This document shows positions 1-9,169 of a stretch of 26,413 nt of DNA, in pieces. A model generated the notes under the pieces. It ran no database searches and had not been told where the DNA came from. It saw only the letters and a program-made list of their open reading frames with translations. A program made the translations under genes and the position numbers. How positions within the stretch are numbered: position 1 is the stretch's first letter; every line of letters begins with the position of its first letter. The DNA comes from Dunaliella salina (lineage: Eukaryota > Chlorophyta > Chlorophyceae > Chlamydomonadales > Dunaliellaceae): contig MU069996.1 of NCBI GenBank assembly GCA_002284615.2, positions 139,207-165,619 on the forward strand. Direction: 5' to 3'.

Positions 1-42
<42 letters not shown>
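1..42. repeat. (TG)21 microsatellite at the window edge
   Basis: An uninterrupted TG dinucleotide run that probably continues beyond the window. It is of the same class as the (AC)n tract at 5731-5797. Confidence 0.97.
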
Positions 43-43
<1 letters not shown>

Positions 44-3000
44 TCAAACATGCACTGAACCAGCAATATCAAATGATTGTTTTACTAAAAACCTAGACAG
101 GGATACTTATGCTGGCCCTGCAAGAGGATGGGCTATGACAAGAATTTCTTCTTCAAAAACCTAGGCCATATTTGATTCCACCTTCCTGAGACAGCTGGGG
201 ATCTGCTGGTGCAACAAAAGCTGTTGACAAACGGTGCATGCTGCTCATTTGTTTTTGTCCTCGTTCAAATTTCCTGCACTTGCAGAAGCGGCATGGCAGC
301 CTTGCGGCACTGCTAGGGGTCAATCATGTTTGCCACCCGCCTCCAGAAAACCTTGTGCGCAAGCAAATCCTTGACAGCTATGCCCAGGCAAGTCCTCTGG
401 CTGCATTACTTTTTTTTTCCTTCTCTTAACAGCAATGCCCAGGTGAGTGCCCTTACAAGAACAGTGCAGAATGGATTGATGTGGGCGTTGTTGTTTTTTC
501 CTGCCGATCCAGCTGAAGATATGGCTCTCTTCAGTAACAAAAATAACAATAAAGCTTGGATTGTGGTGCATGTCCTTTAAGTGACTATGAAGGCCATGTT
601 TTCTCGGTCCAGTGTGTGGACTTATGTTTCATGTGTTGCACAGGTACTACTTCCTTGAGATCCTCACTCGTTTGCAGATTTTGAAGGAGCTCTTTGCTAT
701 ACTTTGAATACTTGAAATACGCATGCATCGCGCAAGTTATGCACATATGCATTTTTATGCTACGCGCTTTAAACAAAAGGGCTTCATGTGATTGAGGTCC
801 CCAAAGAGAGTCCCGACCAAAATGTTGTAAATATGAATGTATATTCTCTGGTGTATTCATGTTTAAATGTATGACCCCAGGGGTTGGAGGGAGGGTAATT
901 GGGGAGTGATTGGGACCCAATTTCTGCCCATCTATAGGCATACGTCATATATGCAGGCATGTATGCGTACATACATACTCATGTGCTTGATGTATTCCTA
1001 AAGATAAGGATCCTGATGGGATTTTGTCTTTGTGAGAGAGCTTGACAATGCAGAAAGGGAGAGTAAAGCGTAGCATGAGTGCAAGGTGTGCGGCTCACCT
1101 TGCTACCAGGAATTCCATGGACTCTGTGTGGCTGGCTCGCCAATGCCCTGCAGCTGCTGGGGCAGGCAAAGCTTGGGATACTTGATGAGGATAAGGAGGG
1201 GAGGGGAGCATTGGGAGGGAGGATTGGTTCACAGGCTCTGAGGATGATGAGAATAGAATCCAGGGAGCAGCATGTTCAAACGATCGAAGGCGTGACACAA
1301 AACTAATAAGGAAATACTCAGCTCGGGTCTGTAATGCACCGGCCGCAGAAGCATTTTTTGAACAAACGCCGCCTTTTGGCATCCTTATTCCAAGGTCATT
1401 TTTTATGGTCCACGTTACTGTATGACTTTTGTGTATGACTCAATGCCAAATTTCCTTGCCAAAGAAGGCATGTGAGCCTGGGAAAACCGAAACAAGCCTG
1501 CTCACTATTTCTTCATGGAGGGCCCAAATCCTATTCTTTTGTCCTCTCTATCAGTGAAATTATTCGTCAGACTCAGTTGCTTCAATCAGGAAAGCCTAGA
1601 CGATTCCTTGCCGTTGTGTAATCACTGTCATCGACTGTTGATGGCCCTCAGGAAAGGTCTTGGATGCGCTGGAGCCGATGAGGACGTATATGATCCAAGA
1701 GTTTTGCTGCCTCCTCCTATGTGCAGGAATACGAGCTAGCGCCCCCTCAACCGCAGCCGATTCCATCCAGTGTCAAGCTGATGATGGCCCACAAGGAAAA
1801 GTTGCAGGCCATGAAAAAAGGCAAGCTTGTCTTCTTTTGACAGTCAGCGAGGTGTTCCACTTTACTGTTGTGGTGCCTGGGTAAAGAGTGATGCAAGCAA
1901 TACAGGAACTTTGTCGAGAATGAGCGTTTGAGGCTTGCATGAATCCATAGGCTCATGCATATGCCCAACGTGCTGAATTGCTTGCCAAACATCTGTACTG
2001 ACAGATGCTTCATAAGCATGATTTTTGCAATTAAATTTTTGAAGCCAGCTTTCCTGGCTTGCAAGGAGCGTGTGCGTAATTCTGGTCTTACAGATTTTTC
2101 ATGGCTTTAGGGCATTGCATTGTCCTAGTGTGCATGAACATTCAATGTCTCCTTGGAGAATTGTCAATTGAATTGAAAAAAAAATACTTGTGGTGTGCAC
2201 ACATAGCCTTCCAAAGCGGGGGTGAGCTGCCGATGCGAGGATTTCAAACTCTCCATGAAGTCACTTATGAACGTGTTTTCATGAGTGGCTGGTACATGAT
2301 AGTATAGAGGGAGGCGTTACTTGGATTCAGTCCACCTTTTTGGCAAACAACAGAGACTACTTTGAGAGAAACCACCCCTTGCATCGGTGAAGGAAAAGGA
2401 ACACAATGGCTTGTTGATTTTTAAGAAGGGCCATAAGTCTCAGAGGGGAATGACTGAGGCCTAAAACCAGGTGTTTTTGGGATGCTCCCCGTGCATGCTT
2501 CCCATAACTGCGAAAATTGAAGCTTGGCTTCCTCTGGTAGGGGGAACTATGCCTAATCAGTTGCGACATGGACCATAGTTGTTGCCACTTAATCTCCATT
2601 CCTGACCACCCACTGCACCAAATTGAGTGATTTAAATGATTTGGAGTCCTTGTAATAAAAGAATATCATTGCAAAAAAAATGGAGTGAAAAGACTCAGTG
2701 GTTGGTCAGATACAGAATTCCAGCCATTTCCCTTGGAGAAATTGCAGCACAGGGGGTGCCAAAAAGATCAATTTTTGACCTTCTTCATTCCAAATTTTAA
2801 ATATTCAGGATGTTAGAATCGTATATAAGAATTATGAAATAGAATTTTTGGTGCGAAAAATGGTCCTAGGGTGGAGCTGTGGGCCATTTTAGAGTGATTT
2901 AAGGCCGGGAGAGTGATCTGGGGCCCTCCGATTTTTGTCATTTTTGGTATGATGTAATATTCTTCGATAAAGATGATTGGCATGGCTAGATTTTTGGAAG

Positions 3001-3410
3001 AAAACGAGGAAGAGCATGTTTGGCCATATAGGCCAGTTATTCCCCTCTGCAAAAGTGTCCAACACCACAAATGGTTATTAATGGCTGGATGATTTGGAGC
3101 TTGGCAAGGGCCCCTGACCCTCAATAAACCCCTGAAATCACTGCAAGGGTTGTGGTGAGAGGTAGTACAGGCTTGAATCTAGGCGCAGACATCCCCAATG
3201 ATCTGACCGCCATCAGAACCAGCATGTCCTGCTTCTTGTTCAATTTCTACATTCTTCTGCACGTTCACAACAGGAATTTGACTTTAATATGAAGCTCTGG
3301 CAAGCTCCAGGTCGTCCTCAGGGCTGGCCCTCCTCAGCAATGCATGTGAATTGTCTCCGTGCATTGAGAAGGTCCTGTGTGAGTATGCATTGTCGCTGCG
3401 ACTGTATCGA
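43..3410. other. Non-coding stretch, no gene recognised
   Basis: About 3.4 kb with only short open frames on both strands. None shows a recognisable domain, a convincing pair of splice sites, or similarity to the LINE families found elsewhere in the window. Base composition is mixed, with A/T-rich patches around 2600-3000. It may hold old repeats or introns that cannot be identified by eye. Confidence 0.5.
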
Positions 3411-3442
<32 letters not shown>

Positions 3443-3508
3443 AAAACAGAGAAGAAGCAGCAGCAGCAGCAGCAGAAGAAGAAGAAGTAGAAGAAGAAGA
3501 AGAAGAAG

Positions 3509-3538
<30 letters not shown>
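3411..3538. repeat. Compound trinucleotide repeat: CAA/CAG then GAA
   Basis: CAA/CAG units (3411-3474) pass into an almost pure GAA run up to 3538. The tract is open in several frames on both strands (poly-Q, poly-A/E, poly-S, poly-F), as expected of a triplet repeat. The plus frame 3289-3672 that crosses it has no recognisable domain, so no gene is called. Confidence 0.93.
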
Positions 3539-3539
<1 letters not shown>

Positions 3540-3800
3540 TGAAGAAAAGGAGAAGAACAAGAACAACAAGAACAAGAAGGGAAAAGAAGGAAGATTGCAA
3601 GTCTTTGTTGATGAAAACCAACCAGCTGAAGGAACGACCCATCAGGCAGCTTTCACACTAGCAGTGCAATGAGCATCGCTTGTGTCTGACGCATGCAAGT
3701 TTCCACCAAAAGTAAGTGCAAGAAGGGGACACTGGGTTGCCGCAGCAATTCCGGGCCTGTTGTCATTGTCCCTGATCTCCTACTGCCTTCCTGGTGCTCG

Positions 3801-3840
3801 GCTGCTGCTGCTGCTGCTGCTGCTGTTACAGCAGCAGCTA
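3801..3840. repeat. (CTG)n tract followed by an inverted CAG run
   Basis: Eight CTG units, a short ttaca spacer, then three CAG units. The second run is complementary to the first, so the tract can fold into a hairpin. Confidence 0.85.
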
Positions 3841-4150
3841 TGACAGTCGCTGCTGTAAAGGGATGATAAGTTACTGCAGGCACGCTCGAGCAGCTGCTGC
3901 AGGCCCACAGAAAATGTCGAACCTGCCCCAATGGGAAAAATGAAAACCAGGCGGCTGACATGATGGTGCTGAAGCTAGGCAAGGGGTGAGCTCTTCAAGA
4001 TGGAGATGCTGGAGTAGCAAGTTCATCATGCACAAACCACAAAATGAATAAAGAGTGAATCAAGCATTTGCCTGGGTCATAGTTGGTTGTTCACTTGTAG
4101 GTCTGCCTTGCACAATACGGGAGATCGGTGATCAGAAAGAAAGAAAGCCA

Positions 4151-4173
4151 ATGCTGGGCACAGCCAGTGTGCA
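4151..4173 (-). other. 3'-terminal stem-loop of the SINE (F1 type)
   Basis: A stem-loop with core CTGG/CCAG lies directly before the CTTT-rich tail, at the position of the stem-loop in F1 LINE 3' ends. Its outer pairs are weaker than those of copy A. Confidence 0.55.
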
Positions 4174-4347
4174 TTATGGAAAGACCCAGGCAGCACTGAA
4201 ACTGAGATTGAGTCCCACCAGCTCAGACCAAGAGAATGAGGCGAAGGAGAAACAGAGAATTACGCATGCCATTTGGCCATGTGCCCTGAGGAAAGAGCCC
4301 CCCATTGACTCCCATCGATTGGGTCCAAGGAATGCCCTTTGGTCCCT

Positions 4348-4426
4348 GAGACTCGAACCCTCGTCCCAGGTAGTGCACCCCACACACGTTGACCGGGGTG
4401 GCTGTAACATGACAGCGAGTGAGCCA
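4348..4426 (-). promoter_or_regulatory. Putative internal Pol III promoter (A and B boxes)
   Basis: A box at 4416-4426 and B box at 4348-4359 on the minus strand. The B box, GGTTCGAGTCTC, is close to the GGTTCGANTCC consensus. The surrounding sequence does not fold into a full tRNA cloverleaf, so this is a tRNA-related promoter and not a tRNA gene. Confidence 0.6.
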
Positions 4427-4459
4427 CCGCAAAAACTCAAGAAACAGGAGTCTACTCCA

Positions 4460-4629
4460 TGTCCCCATATGTTCTGTCTCTGGCTCTCTCCTAGGCTAGC
4501 TGCGTCTAGTGTAGGTTGTGAGGACTTTCTGGTGAGGCCTCTAGCCTTCCAGTTAGTGGACCTTCCCTTAATGTACGCAGCCTTTGGCTTACGTAGACTT
4601 TCCTTTTCTTTTCTTTTCTTTTCTTTTCT
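4460..4629 (+). mobile_element. 5'-truncated F1 LINE 3' end with (TTTTC)n tail
   Basis: This plus-strand segment aligns with the 3' UTR of copies C and B: a CTCTCCTAGGCTAG-like start, a GGTGAGGCCTCTA block, a CCCTTAATG block, the stem-loop at 4574-4595, then TTTTC repeats to 4629. It holds only the last ~170 bp, consistent with 5' truncation during target-primed reverse transcription. It lies tail-out, back to back with the SINE head at 4440. Confidence 0.8.
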
Positions 4630-4737
4630 ACTCCAGCAAGTTGGGGTCCATCTAGAACACTCGAGACACTACTGTTCTGAGGCCCCCAACTTCTGGGCCC
4701 CCAACTTCCCCTGTGCAAGGGGCCAGCCATAGCCAGG

Positions 4738-5350
4738 AGGTAAGGTAAGGTAAGGTAAGGTTACATCGCTTTATCTGCCTACAAGGGCAGCTGAGCGGAG
4801 ACATAGAGGCCTGTAACCAGACCAATTTAAGCAAAAATGAAAGCATTGCTCGAAAGTCAGGCACAGCATGTCAAGCATGCAGACACAAACTTGGCTAATT
4901 CTAAAACATTAGTTTGGTTCATGAAGTCTCTGAGGCGTACTGGGCAGCCGGGAGGTGTACAGCTGAACAAATGATGGAACTGATTGCGCAAGTCTGTCAG
5001 ATCCTGGGAAGGGCACTCCAGAATAATGTGCTCTTCATCTTGCACAGTGTGCCAATCGCATTTGTTGCAAATCCTGAGCTCGTAAGGGCACCTATTCCCG
5101 TGATGCCGTTGGGTTTCCACCCGAAGATTGTGACTGGATAGACGTAGGCACGAAATGCTGCGCAATAATTTTATGTGAAATGTTTTGTCGCAAGTAGAGT
5201 GGTAACGGAGGTTTTTTGTTCCTCTTCCTGCCAGGAGGTAAGCATGCAGTCATGCAGGCCCATGCTGACGTCACACCACCTCTGAGAGCCATCTCCACTG
5301 CGCCAACTTTAGGGACTGCTCCTGCGCCAGCTTTCTACTAGTGGCTAACA
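4738..5350 (-). mobile_element. 5'-truncated F2 LINE 3' end with (CCTTA)n tail
   Basis: The minus-strand element holds the C-terminal coding part (5350-4857), a ~100-bp 3' UTR and a tail of four to five CCTTA units (4739-4761). Its 3' UTR and coding end match plus-strand copies at 22633-22895 very closely, so the copies are fairly young. The 5' limit is approximate: coding-like sequence reading KLAQEQSLKLAQW is still visible near 5300-5330. Confidence 0.8.
4857..5165 (-). pseudogene. C-terminal fragment of F2 LINE RT polyprotein
   Basis: The frame carries a zinc-binding pattern, CNKC followed by DEEHIILECP. It is the CxxC...DExH...C arrangement found after the RT domain in many plant and algal LINEs, where it is thought to help bind template RNA. 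A helical stretch (DLTDLRNQFHHLFS) and a final RDFMNQ...LAKFVSACL segment follow before the stop. Upstream coding sequence continues in another frame (5165-5300), so the copy is both truncated and frameshifted. No RT catalytic motif is present, and function as a protein is unlikely. Confidence 0.75.
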
Positions 5351-5529
5351 TGGGTAGAGGCGCCGCTCCCGTGGCCATAGCCTGCTGCCCATGGTCAGAC
5401 ACAAGGCATTCATGCATGCGTGGCACTGAAGGCTACCACTGACGTCACCACTGGCACCACTGGCAGGGCTTGTCTTCATTTTTGGTCCACCTGACTTCTC
5501 ATGCAAGCTCTAATCCCCGAGCTCATACT
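5351..5529. other. Spacer, nothing recognised
   Basis: A short stretch between the F2 fragment and the second SINE. It contains a small CACTGG/CACCACTGG repetition near 5438-5466 but no coding or RNA feature. Confidence 0.5.
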
Positions 5530-5728
5530 ATGAGCACGTAGTAAAAAAAATTGAAATTTACGCTCTACCTCAAGGGTTACAAAGGACCTATACTAGAGCG
5601 CCCCCACCAATTAGGCCCGGAAAGAACACCTCAGCCTATACCAAGACGCCCTCACCAGGATACGAACCCATGACCTCCTTCACCGCAACCCCGCAGGAGC
5701 ATCGCGCCTGAGCCACGCCAGGGTCGCC

Positions 5729-5730
<2 letters not shown>
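5530..5730 (-). mobile_element. Second tRNA-headed SINE-like element
   Basis: The minus-strand head, immediately beside the (AC)n tract, has an A-box motif (TGGCTCAGGCG, 5706-5716) and a B-box motif (GGTTCGTATCC, 5658-5668) about 38 bp apart. The body runs to an A/T-rich end near 5530-5550, which reads as a T-run on this strand. It differs in sequence from the SINE at 4134-4440 and lacks the F1 stem-loop, so it is another family or a degraded copy. A real tRNA gene is less likely because the acceptor and T stems pair poorly. Confidence 0.55.

Positions 5731-5797
<67 letters not shown>
5731..5797. repeat. (AC)33 microsatellite
   Basis: A pure AC dinucleotide run of 67 bp directly at the 5' edge of the tRNA-headed element. 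Confidence 0.97.
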
Positions 5798-5806
<9 letters not shown>

Positions 5807-6689
5807 TTGCCAGCTTACTCCATTCCTAAGCTGTTTGTGGTCCACTCGCAAGCTGTTCATGCACACAAAAAACTTGCCCTCCAAGCATGCAGCCATTTTT
5901 GGCCGGCGGTGTCTGTTTTTTAATCTATTTCATCTTGGTCCAACTCTTACAGCCAGGATTGATGCCGGATGCTGCTCACAAGCCCCAGATCCCCTCCTGT
6001 CCTTTTGATCTCACCTCATTGGTGGTGAGACCTCAAAATACTTACCCCTGGAGGCAAGCTGATCCTTGGATGCAAGTGGTATTTTCTCACCATGCACATG
6101 TGTGTTTTCTTCGCTCTTGTAAATCAATATGATTCAAAAAGGGTGAAACACTGTCACAAAAACAGTGTGTTTCTGCTTTTGCCTTTTTCTGCCAGCAGGA
6201 ATGAAAAGGAGGGAAAAAACTTCCGCGTGATTGCATGAGCATATTGTTGCTGTGACACTACCTTTCAGAGAACAGTGCTTTTCTAAGTTCACATATTCAA
6301 ATTCAAAACTTTCAAAAGATTGCTTGACAGAAGATTTGCAAGGCAGGTGGTCTCATCCTGCCGACATTTAAGGCAGCAAGAAGGCTTTGGGGACTTCAAC
6401 ATCTTCTGAACTTGTGTGCAATCTTAGTCTCCATTCTGAGAAGTGTCTGCAAATTCTAGTACGAGACGCGTCATTGGGAAGAGACAACGTATATCATAAC
6501 CTTCCCCTTGCCCTGGTGGAGCAAGAAAAAAAGATTATAAGTGAAAGAAAATTGTCACAGGCAACAAAATCACGCCTGGTATCATTTAAGGAAAAGAGGA
6601 GGCACCGAATCCCCTCCAAAAGAGAAAGAAAGGAAGAAAGGAGGTGTTCATCAAAGTTGCACGCTATGGGCTATCTCACCAAACGATTA
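5798..6689. other. Non-coding stretch, no gene recognised
   Basis: About 0.9 kb with short open frames on the plus strand (5887-6132, and 6387 onward) but no recognisable domain until the RT remnant at about 6695. Confidence 0.45.
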
Positions 6690-6800
6690 GTTGGCTGCGT
6701 GATTTTTAATGGTTTGAATTGCACATTCCATTTTATCTCCTCCTTTAACCAAGGGTTCCCACGCTTGCTCACCTTGCATTGCTCATGGTTTTTTGGGTTT

Positions 6801-6816
6801 TTGTATGCCCCGACTT
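6801..6816 (+). repeat. Target-site duplication, left copy
   Basis: Reads ttgtatgccccgactt, identical to 7304-7319. It covers the codons of the RT YADD-like box. Confidence 0.78.
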
Positions 6817-7303
6817 AGGCCATGTTGGGGGTGCTTCATGACGTGCCTGCGGGCTTGAGGTGGGCTAGGGAGTGAGCAGGCAAAGACTGTGCACAAGTGG
6901 CTGGGATGGGAGCAGTTTTTTTTGCCGGGAAAGCTTTCAGAACTCATGGCTGGAACCTATGCTGTCCTTGCTTGAATGCCGTCTTCAGTCCTCTTCGATC
7001 GGAGGGTATTCCTATGATATACCTCAGTTCGCATATTCATCCCTGGACTATTTCATGCACCTCTGTACTCTCAGTTGCATGCTGCCTTTGGACTGTCTCA
7101 TTTTTTATCTCTTGGAAATCTTCATCGTGCTCTTAGAGTTCGTGCTGTCATTCTTCTTTCACCTGCTATNTGGAGTCATCTTGTGTGTGATGGCAGTGCC
7201 TTTTACATCCTTCTTCAGTTTACTGCAGACTTCTGATTTCATAAGCTGAGCAGCCAGACTGAATGGCTGAAGGCTTCATATCCTATTGTAAACCTTGTAA
7301 ACC
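6817..7303 (+). mobile_element. ~490-bp insertion ending in F3 stem-loop and tail
   Basis: The insertion is flanked by a perfect 16-bp direct repeat. Its 3' end carries the F3 signature: a GCAGCCA/TGGCTGA stem-loop (7249-7271), then CCTTGTAAA-type units. It has no intact gene; one plus frame (6872-7249) contains the unknown base at 7170. It is either a 5'-truncated F3 LINE or a non-autonomous element using the F3 3' end. The body does not clearly match the F3 coding region at 17125-17675, which favours the second reading. Confidence 0.7.
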
Positions 7304-7319
7304 TTGTATGCCCCGACTT
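7304..7319 (+). repeat. Target-site duplication, right copy
   Basis: Reads ttgtatgccccgactt, identical to 6801-6816. It begins where the CCTTGTAAA tail ends, so the exact boundary is blurred by shared ttgta bases. Confidence 0.78.
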
Positions 7320-7715
7320 TGCCTCACTACCAGTCATCCCACCGAGCTTCAGCGCATGTTGGATAGGTTACATGGGTATGCGCAGAGGAAAGGATTAATT
7401 ATCGACGTGTCAAAATCTGATGTTGTGTCCTTTAATTCAAAAGGAAATAATGTTCCTGTTTTCAACCTAGGTGGCGAACACCTCGTGCGTGCTGAGATAT
7501 TCAAGTATTTCGGTATGCTATTTACGAAACAATTTACCCCCCTTGCCTCTTCTGAGCATGTGTGTGCACCTTTCTTGGCTGGGTGTTGCCGTATTAGGCA
7601 CATTGCAGATGAATATAAGCTGGCAGATAGGCCTCATACCATGCTTTGGCTGACTAATACTTATGCTCTCCCTGCTAGCATGTATGCTCATAGAATTTGG
7701 GGTAAAGTAAAGTCT

Positions 7716-7735
7716 ACGCTGGTACTGACCAGCGT
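7716..7735 (-). other. F1 3'-terminal stem-loop, best-formed copy
   Basis: A perfect 8-bp stem, acgctggt/accagcgt, closes a 4-nt loop. It lies between the GCATTAAGG-like block of the 3' UTR and the TTTAC/CTTTT-type tail, in the same place as in all other F1 3' ends. LINE 3' stem-loops are known to be recognised by the cognate RT in several families; that role here is inferred. Confidence 0.72.
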
Positions 7736-7814
7736 GCATTAAGGAAAGACCCAACAGTTAGCACTGGCACTAACAGTGAGCCCCACCAAAGAAGGCTAGC
7801 TATGAGCAGCCCAG

Positions 7815-8090
7815 CTAATGAGGATCCGGCGGATCGTCGGCCATCCGTCCAACTGCGCGCCTTGCTGTCCTGTGCGCAGCCCTCCCCGTAGCACCCTCCC
7901 CCAAACGCTCATTGCTTATGTCACAAAATTGGATGGCATTTTTGGTGTTGTGAATTTTTGTTAGAGACTTTACAGTGTGATAGTGGAGTTCTTTGGCAGT
8001 TTTGTGATTTTTGTCTTTTGTTAGGCCAAGTTTGCAGAGGGGATCAATGGTGTAGGGATTGAAGATAGTTCCTGCAATTCCAATTACTAA
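7815..8090 (-). pseudogene. F1 copy A endonuclease C-terminal end
   Basis: An open frame of about 90 codons, read from 8081 to the TAG at 7817-7815. It contains GIAGTIFNPYTI, aligning with GVGGVIYTPHTL in copy E and GAGGTIYTENTL in copy D, then a lysine-rich helical part, and it ends DPPDPH, matching the NPPDPH and SLDPH endings of the other copies. Just upstream, VTLYTILI (about 8090-8115) is in another frame because of a small insertion that repeats AATT-rich bases. This is the 3' coding end of copy A, cut from the rest by copy E. Confidence 0.75.
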
Positions 8091-8202
8091 TTGGCAATTA
8101 GTATGGTATATAGTGTGACTCTGTTATGGACAAAGGAGACCGAGACAGGTCCCACAGATCGCTCTTCCTCTTCTTCTTCACCAGGCTCAAGCGTCCTTTC
8201 CT

Positions 8203-8260
8203 GTGCCCCCTTTGTGGGGAACTTGACAGTGCCCCCTTTGTGGGGAACTTGACAGTGCCC
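8203..8260 (+). repeat. 26-bp tandem duplication inside the CCHC finger coding
   Basis: Two exact 26-bp units (8203-8228 and 8229-8254) plus the start of a third. The unit encodes most of CPLCGELDS. As 26 is not a multiple of three, the duplication shifts the frame between the finger and the endonuclease of copy E. Confidence 0.9.
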
Positions 8261-8292
8261 TTCACATCTTATCAGGATGCAAAAATTCAACC

Positions 8293-9051
8293 ATGTCTGG
8301 TATGGTAACTGAGCGACACAATATTGCCAGCAGAATCCTCCTAAAAGCCGTCAGCAAAGGCCCTCGTGGGGCAGGTATTGCCTCCATGGACACTGGCAGT
8401 GCAGACCGTCTTGCCTTGCAAGATCTACAGATCCCAGAACATGCTACTAATAGGACCCTTCCCAAATATATTTTTCCGCGCCGCTTCCCTGATAAGAATA
8501 GGCTCACTTCCAGCTGGCCTGATGCTCTATTGGTTGTTCCCCTGAAAAGGGCGCCAAGGTCGAATCCTCGTTATGAATTTAGAATTACAGGGGGGCGCCG
8601 GGGAAACAGGGGGGACTCAGCGCCAGCCACAGCCACTCCACCAACACTCAAGGCTCGTGACCCCAATCAGCTCCACCCAGATCAAAGGCACATCCACCTT
8701 GTTGAAGTCAAATATTGTGAGGACACATGGCCCAACAGCCAGCTTGAGGCCTCCAAGCTGCAGCACCGCGAACTTTGTCGTCATCTTTCTGGGGCCTCAG
8801 CTCAAGTCACCCTCCATACTATCCTGCTAGGTGTGGGAGGAGTCATCTATACCCCTCATACATTGGAGCCTCTTAAGGAGCTTGGTCTTGACACTTTCAA
8901 GGCCACTAAGCTTGTTCGGAAGCTTCATGCTCATTCTGTCATGTATGCCTACAAACTTGCCAGCACCAGACGCACTCTTGAGAAGACCTTTTTCAACACT
9001 CAACAAGGTCAGGCACGGGATACTACTAGTAAATCACTTGATCCCCACTGA
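8293..9051 (+). CDS. F1 LINE restriction-like endonuclease region (copy E)
   Basis: A 252-residue open frame covering the C-terminal part of the F1 polyprotein. ERHNIA near the start matches the RHN/RHD motif of R2-type endonucleases. A conserved NRTLPKYIFPRRFP segment follows, then WPDALLV (about residue 75) and HLVEVKYCEDT (about residue 138). PD followed by ExK is the PD-(D/E)XK nuclease signature; in target-primed retrotransposons this domain nicks the target DNA to prime reverse transcription. The tail has a GVGGVIYTPHTL motif and ends SLDPH. The CCHC finger lies just upstream in another frame because of a 26-bp duplication. The start codon is arbitrary: the frame is a piece of a longer protein. 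Catalytic residues are intact, but the copy cannot move alone. Confidence 0.75.
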   Translation: MSGMVTERHNIASRILLKAVSKGPRGAGIASMDTGSADRLALQDLQIPEHATNRTLPKYIFPRRFPDKNRLTSSWPDALLVVPLKRAPRSNPRYEFRITGGRRGNRGDSAPATATPPTLKARDPNQLHPDQRHIHLVEVKYCEDTWPNSQLEASKLQHRELCRHLSGASAQVTLHTILLGVGGVIYTPHTLEPLKELGLDTFKATKLVRKLHAHSVMYAYKLASTRRTLEKTFFNTQQGQARDTTSKSLDPH

Positions 9052-9113
9052 CTTTCATCTTCTGCTTTCTTTTGGTGAAGTGGATACATGGTGCCTCGGC
9101 CCTTCCTTAATTG

Positions 9114-9142
9114 ATGTGGGGAGTGTTTTCACTGCCTGCGTA
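9114..9142 (+). other. F1 3' stem-loop of copy E
   Basis: A stem of about 12 positions around a TTTT loop, with one internal G/G mismatch and several G-T pairs, lies directly before the T-rich tail. The same fold appears at 18859-18886 and 20033-20060 with compensating base changes. Confidence 0.7.
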
Positions 9143-9169
9143 GTTTTTCTTTTTATTTTCCAGTGCAAA

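Larger units (their letters stand above)
4134..4440 (-). mobile_element. SINE with tRNA-like head and F1 LINE-type 3' end
   Basis: On the minus strand the head near 4440 carries an A-box-like motif (TGGCTCACTCG, 4416-4426) and a B-box-like motif (GGTTCGAGTCTC, 4348-4359) about 57 bp apart, the internal RNA polymerase III promoter layout of a tRNA. About 150 bp of body follows. The last ~80 bp (4134-4215) match the 3' end of F1 copy A at 7700-7800, including GGTCTTTCC, a stem-loop and a short CTTT-repeat tail. A tRNA-derived head joined to a LINE-derived tail is the standard design of SINEs mobilised by a partner LINE. No clear target-site duplication was found, so the ends are approximate. 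Confidence 0.72.
6695..7692 (+). pseudogene. Decayed LINE reverse transcriptase, split by an insertion
   Basis: The left part (6695-6816) resembles RT motif B: FNGL, then SSFNQGFP where intact enzymes have a QGxPLSP-like box. The coding then reaches FLYAPT, a degenerate form of the YADD catalytic box. The right part (7304-7692) restarts at the same YA.. box and continues through ELQRMLDRLHGYAQRKG, a VSKSDVVSFN segment and FKYFGM, as expected for the RT palm-to-thumb region of LINEs. The insertion 6817-7303 separates them. Both catalytic aspartates of YADD are changed in each flank, and ~25 residues seem missing before it, so the gene was probably already dead. The right end is cut by the tail of F1 copy A. 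By type it belongs with F2/F3, not F1. Confidence 0.68.
8110..9165 (+). mobile_element. F1 LINE copy E inserted into copy A
   Basis: This plus-strand, 5'-truncated copy begins near the CCHC finger, contains most of the endonuclease, and ends with a 3' UTR, a stem-loop (9114-9142) and a short T-rich tail (9144-9160). It lies opposite in orientation to copy A and splits its endonuclease. It belongs to the same subfamily as copies D and F: their stem-loops share the ATTGATGT...CACT layout. Target-site duplications could not be fixed with confidence, so the ends are approximate. Confidence 0.7.

Noticed and set aside
1660..1810. Hammerhead ribozyme (CTGATGA ... GAAA near 1781)
   Set aside because: No adequate stem II or stem I/III pairing around the core bases.
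3289..3672. Plus-strand frame with a long poly-Glu run
   Set aside because: It is open because of the GAA triplet repeat; the flanks have no domain or splice evidence and other frames are equally open.
4055..4732. 225-residue plus-strand frame
   Set aside because: It runs across the minus-strand SINE and the F1 3' UTR, including the TTTTC tail. Open by chance.
5647..5730. Functional tRNA gene on the minus strand
   Set aside because: A and B boxes are present but acceptor, D and T stems pair poorly; better explained as a SINE head.
8553..8566. B-box-like GGTCGAATCCTCG on plus
   Set aside because: It lies inside the conserved open frame of copy E, with no A box upstream.
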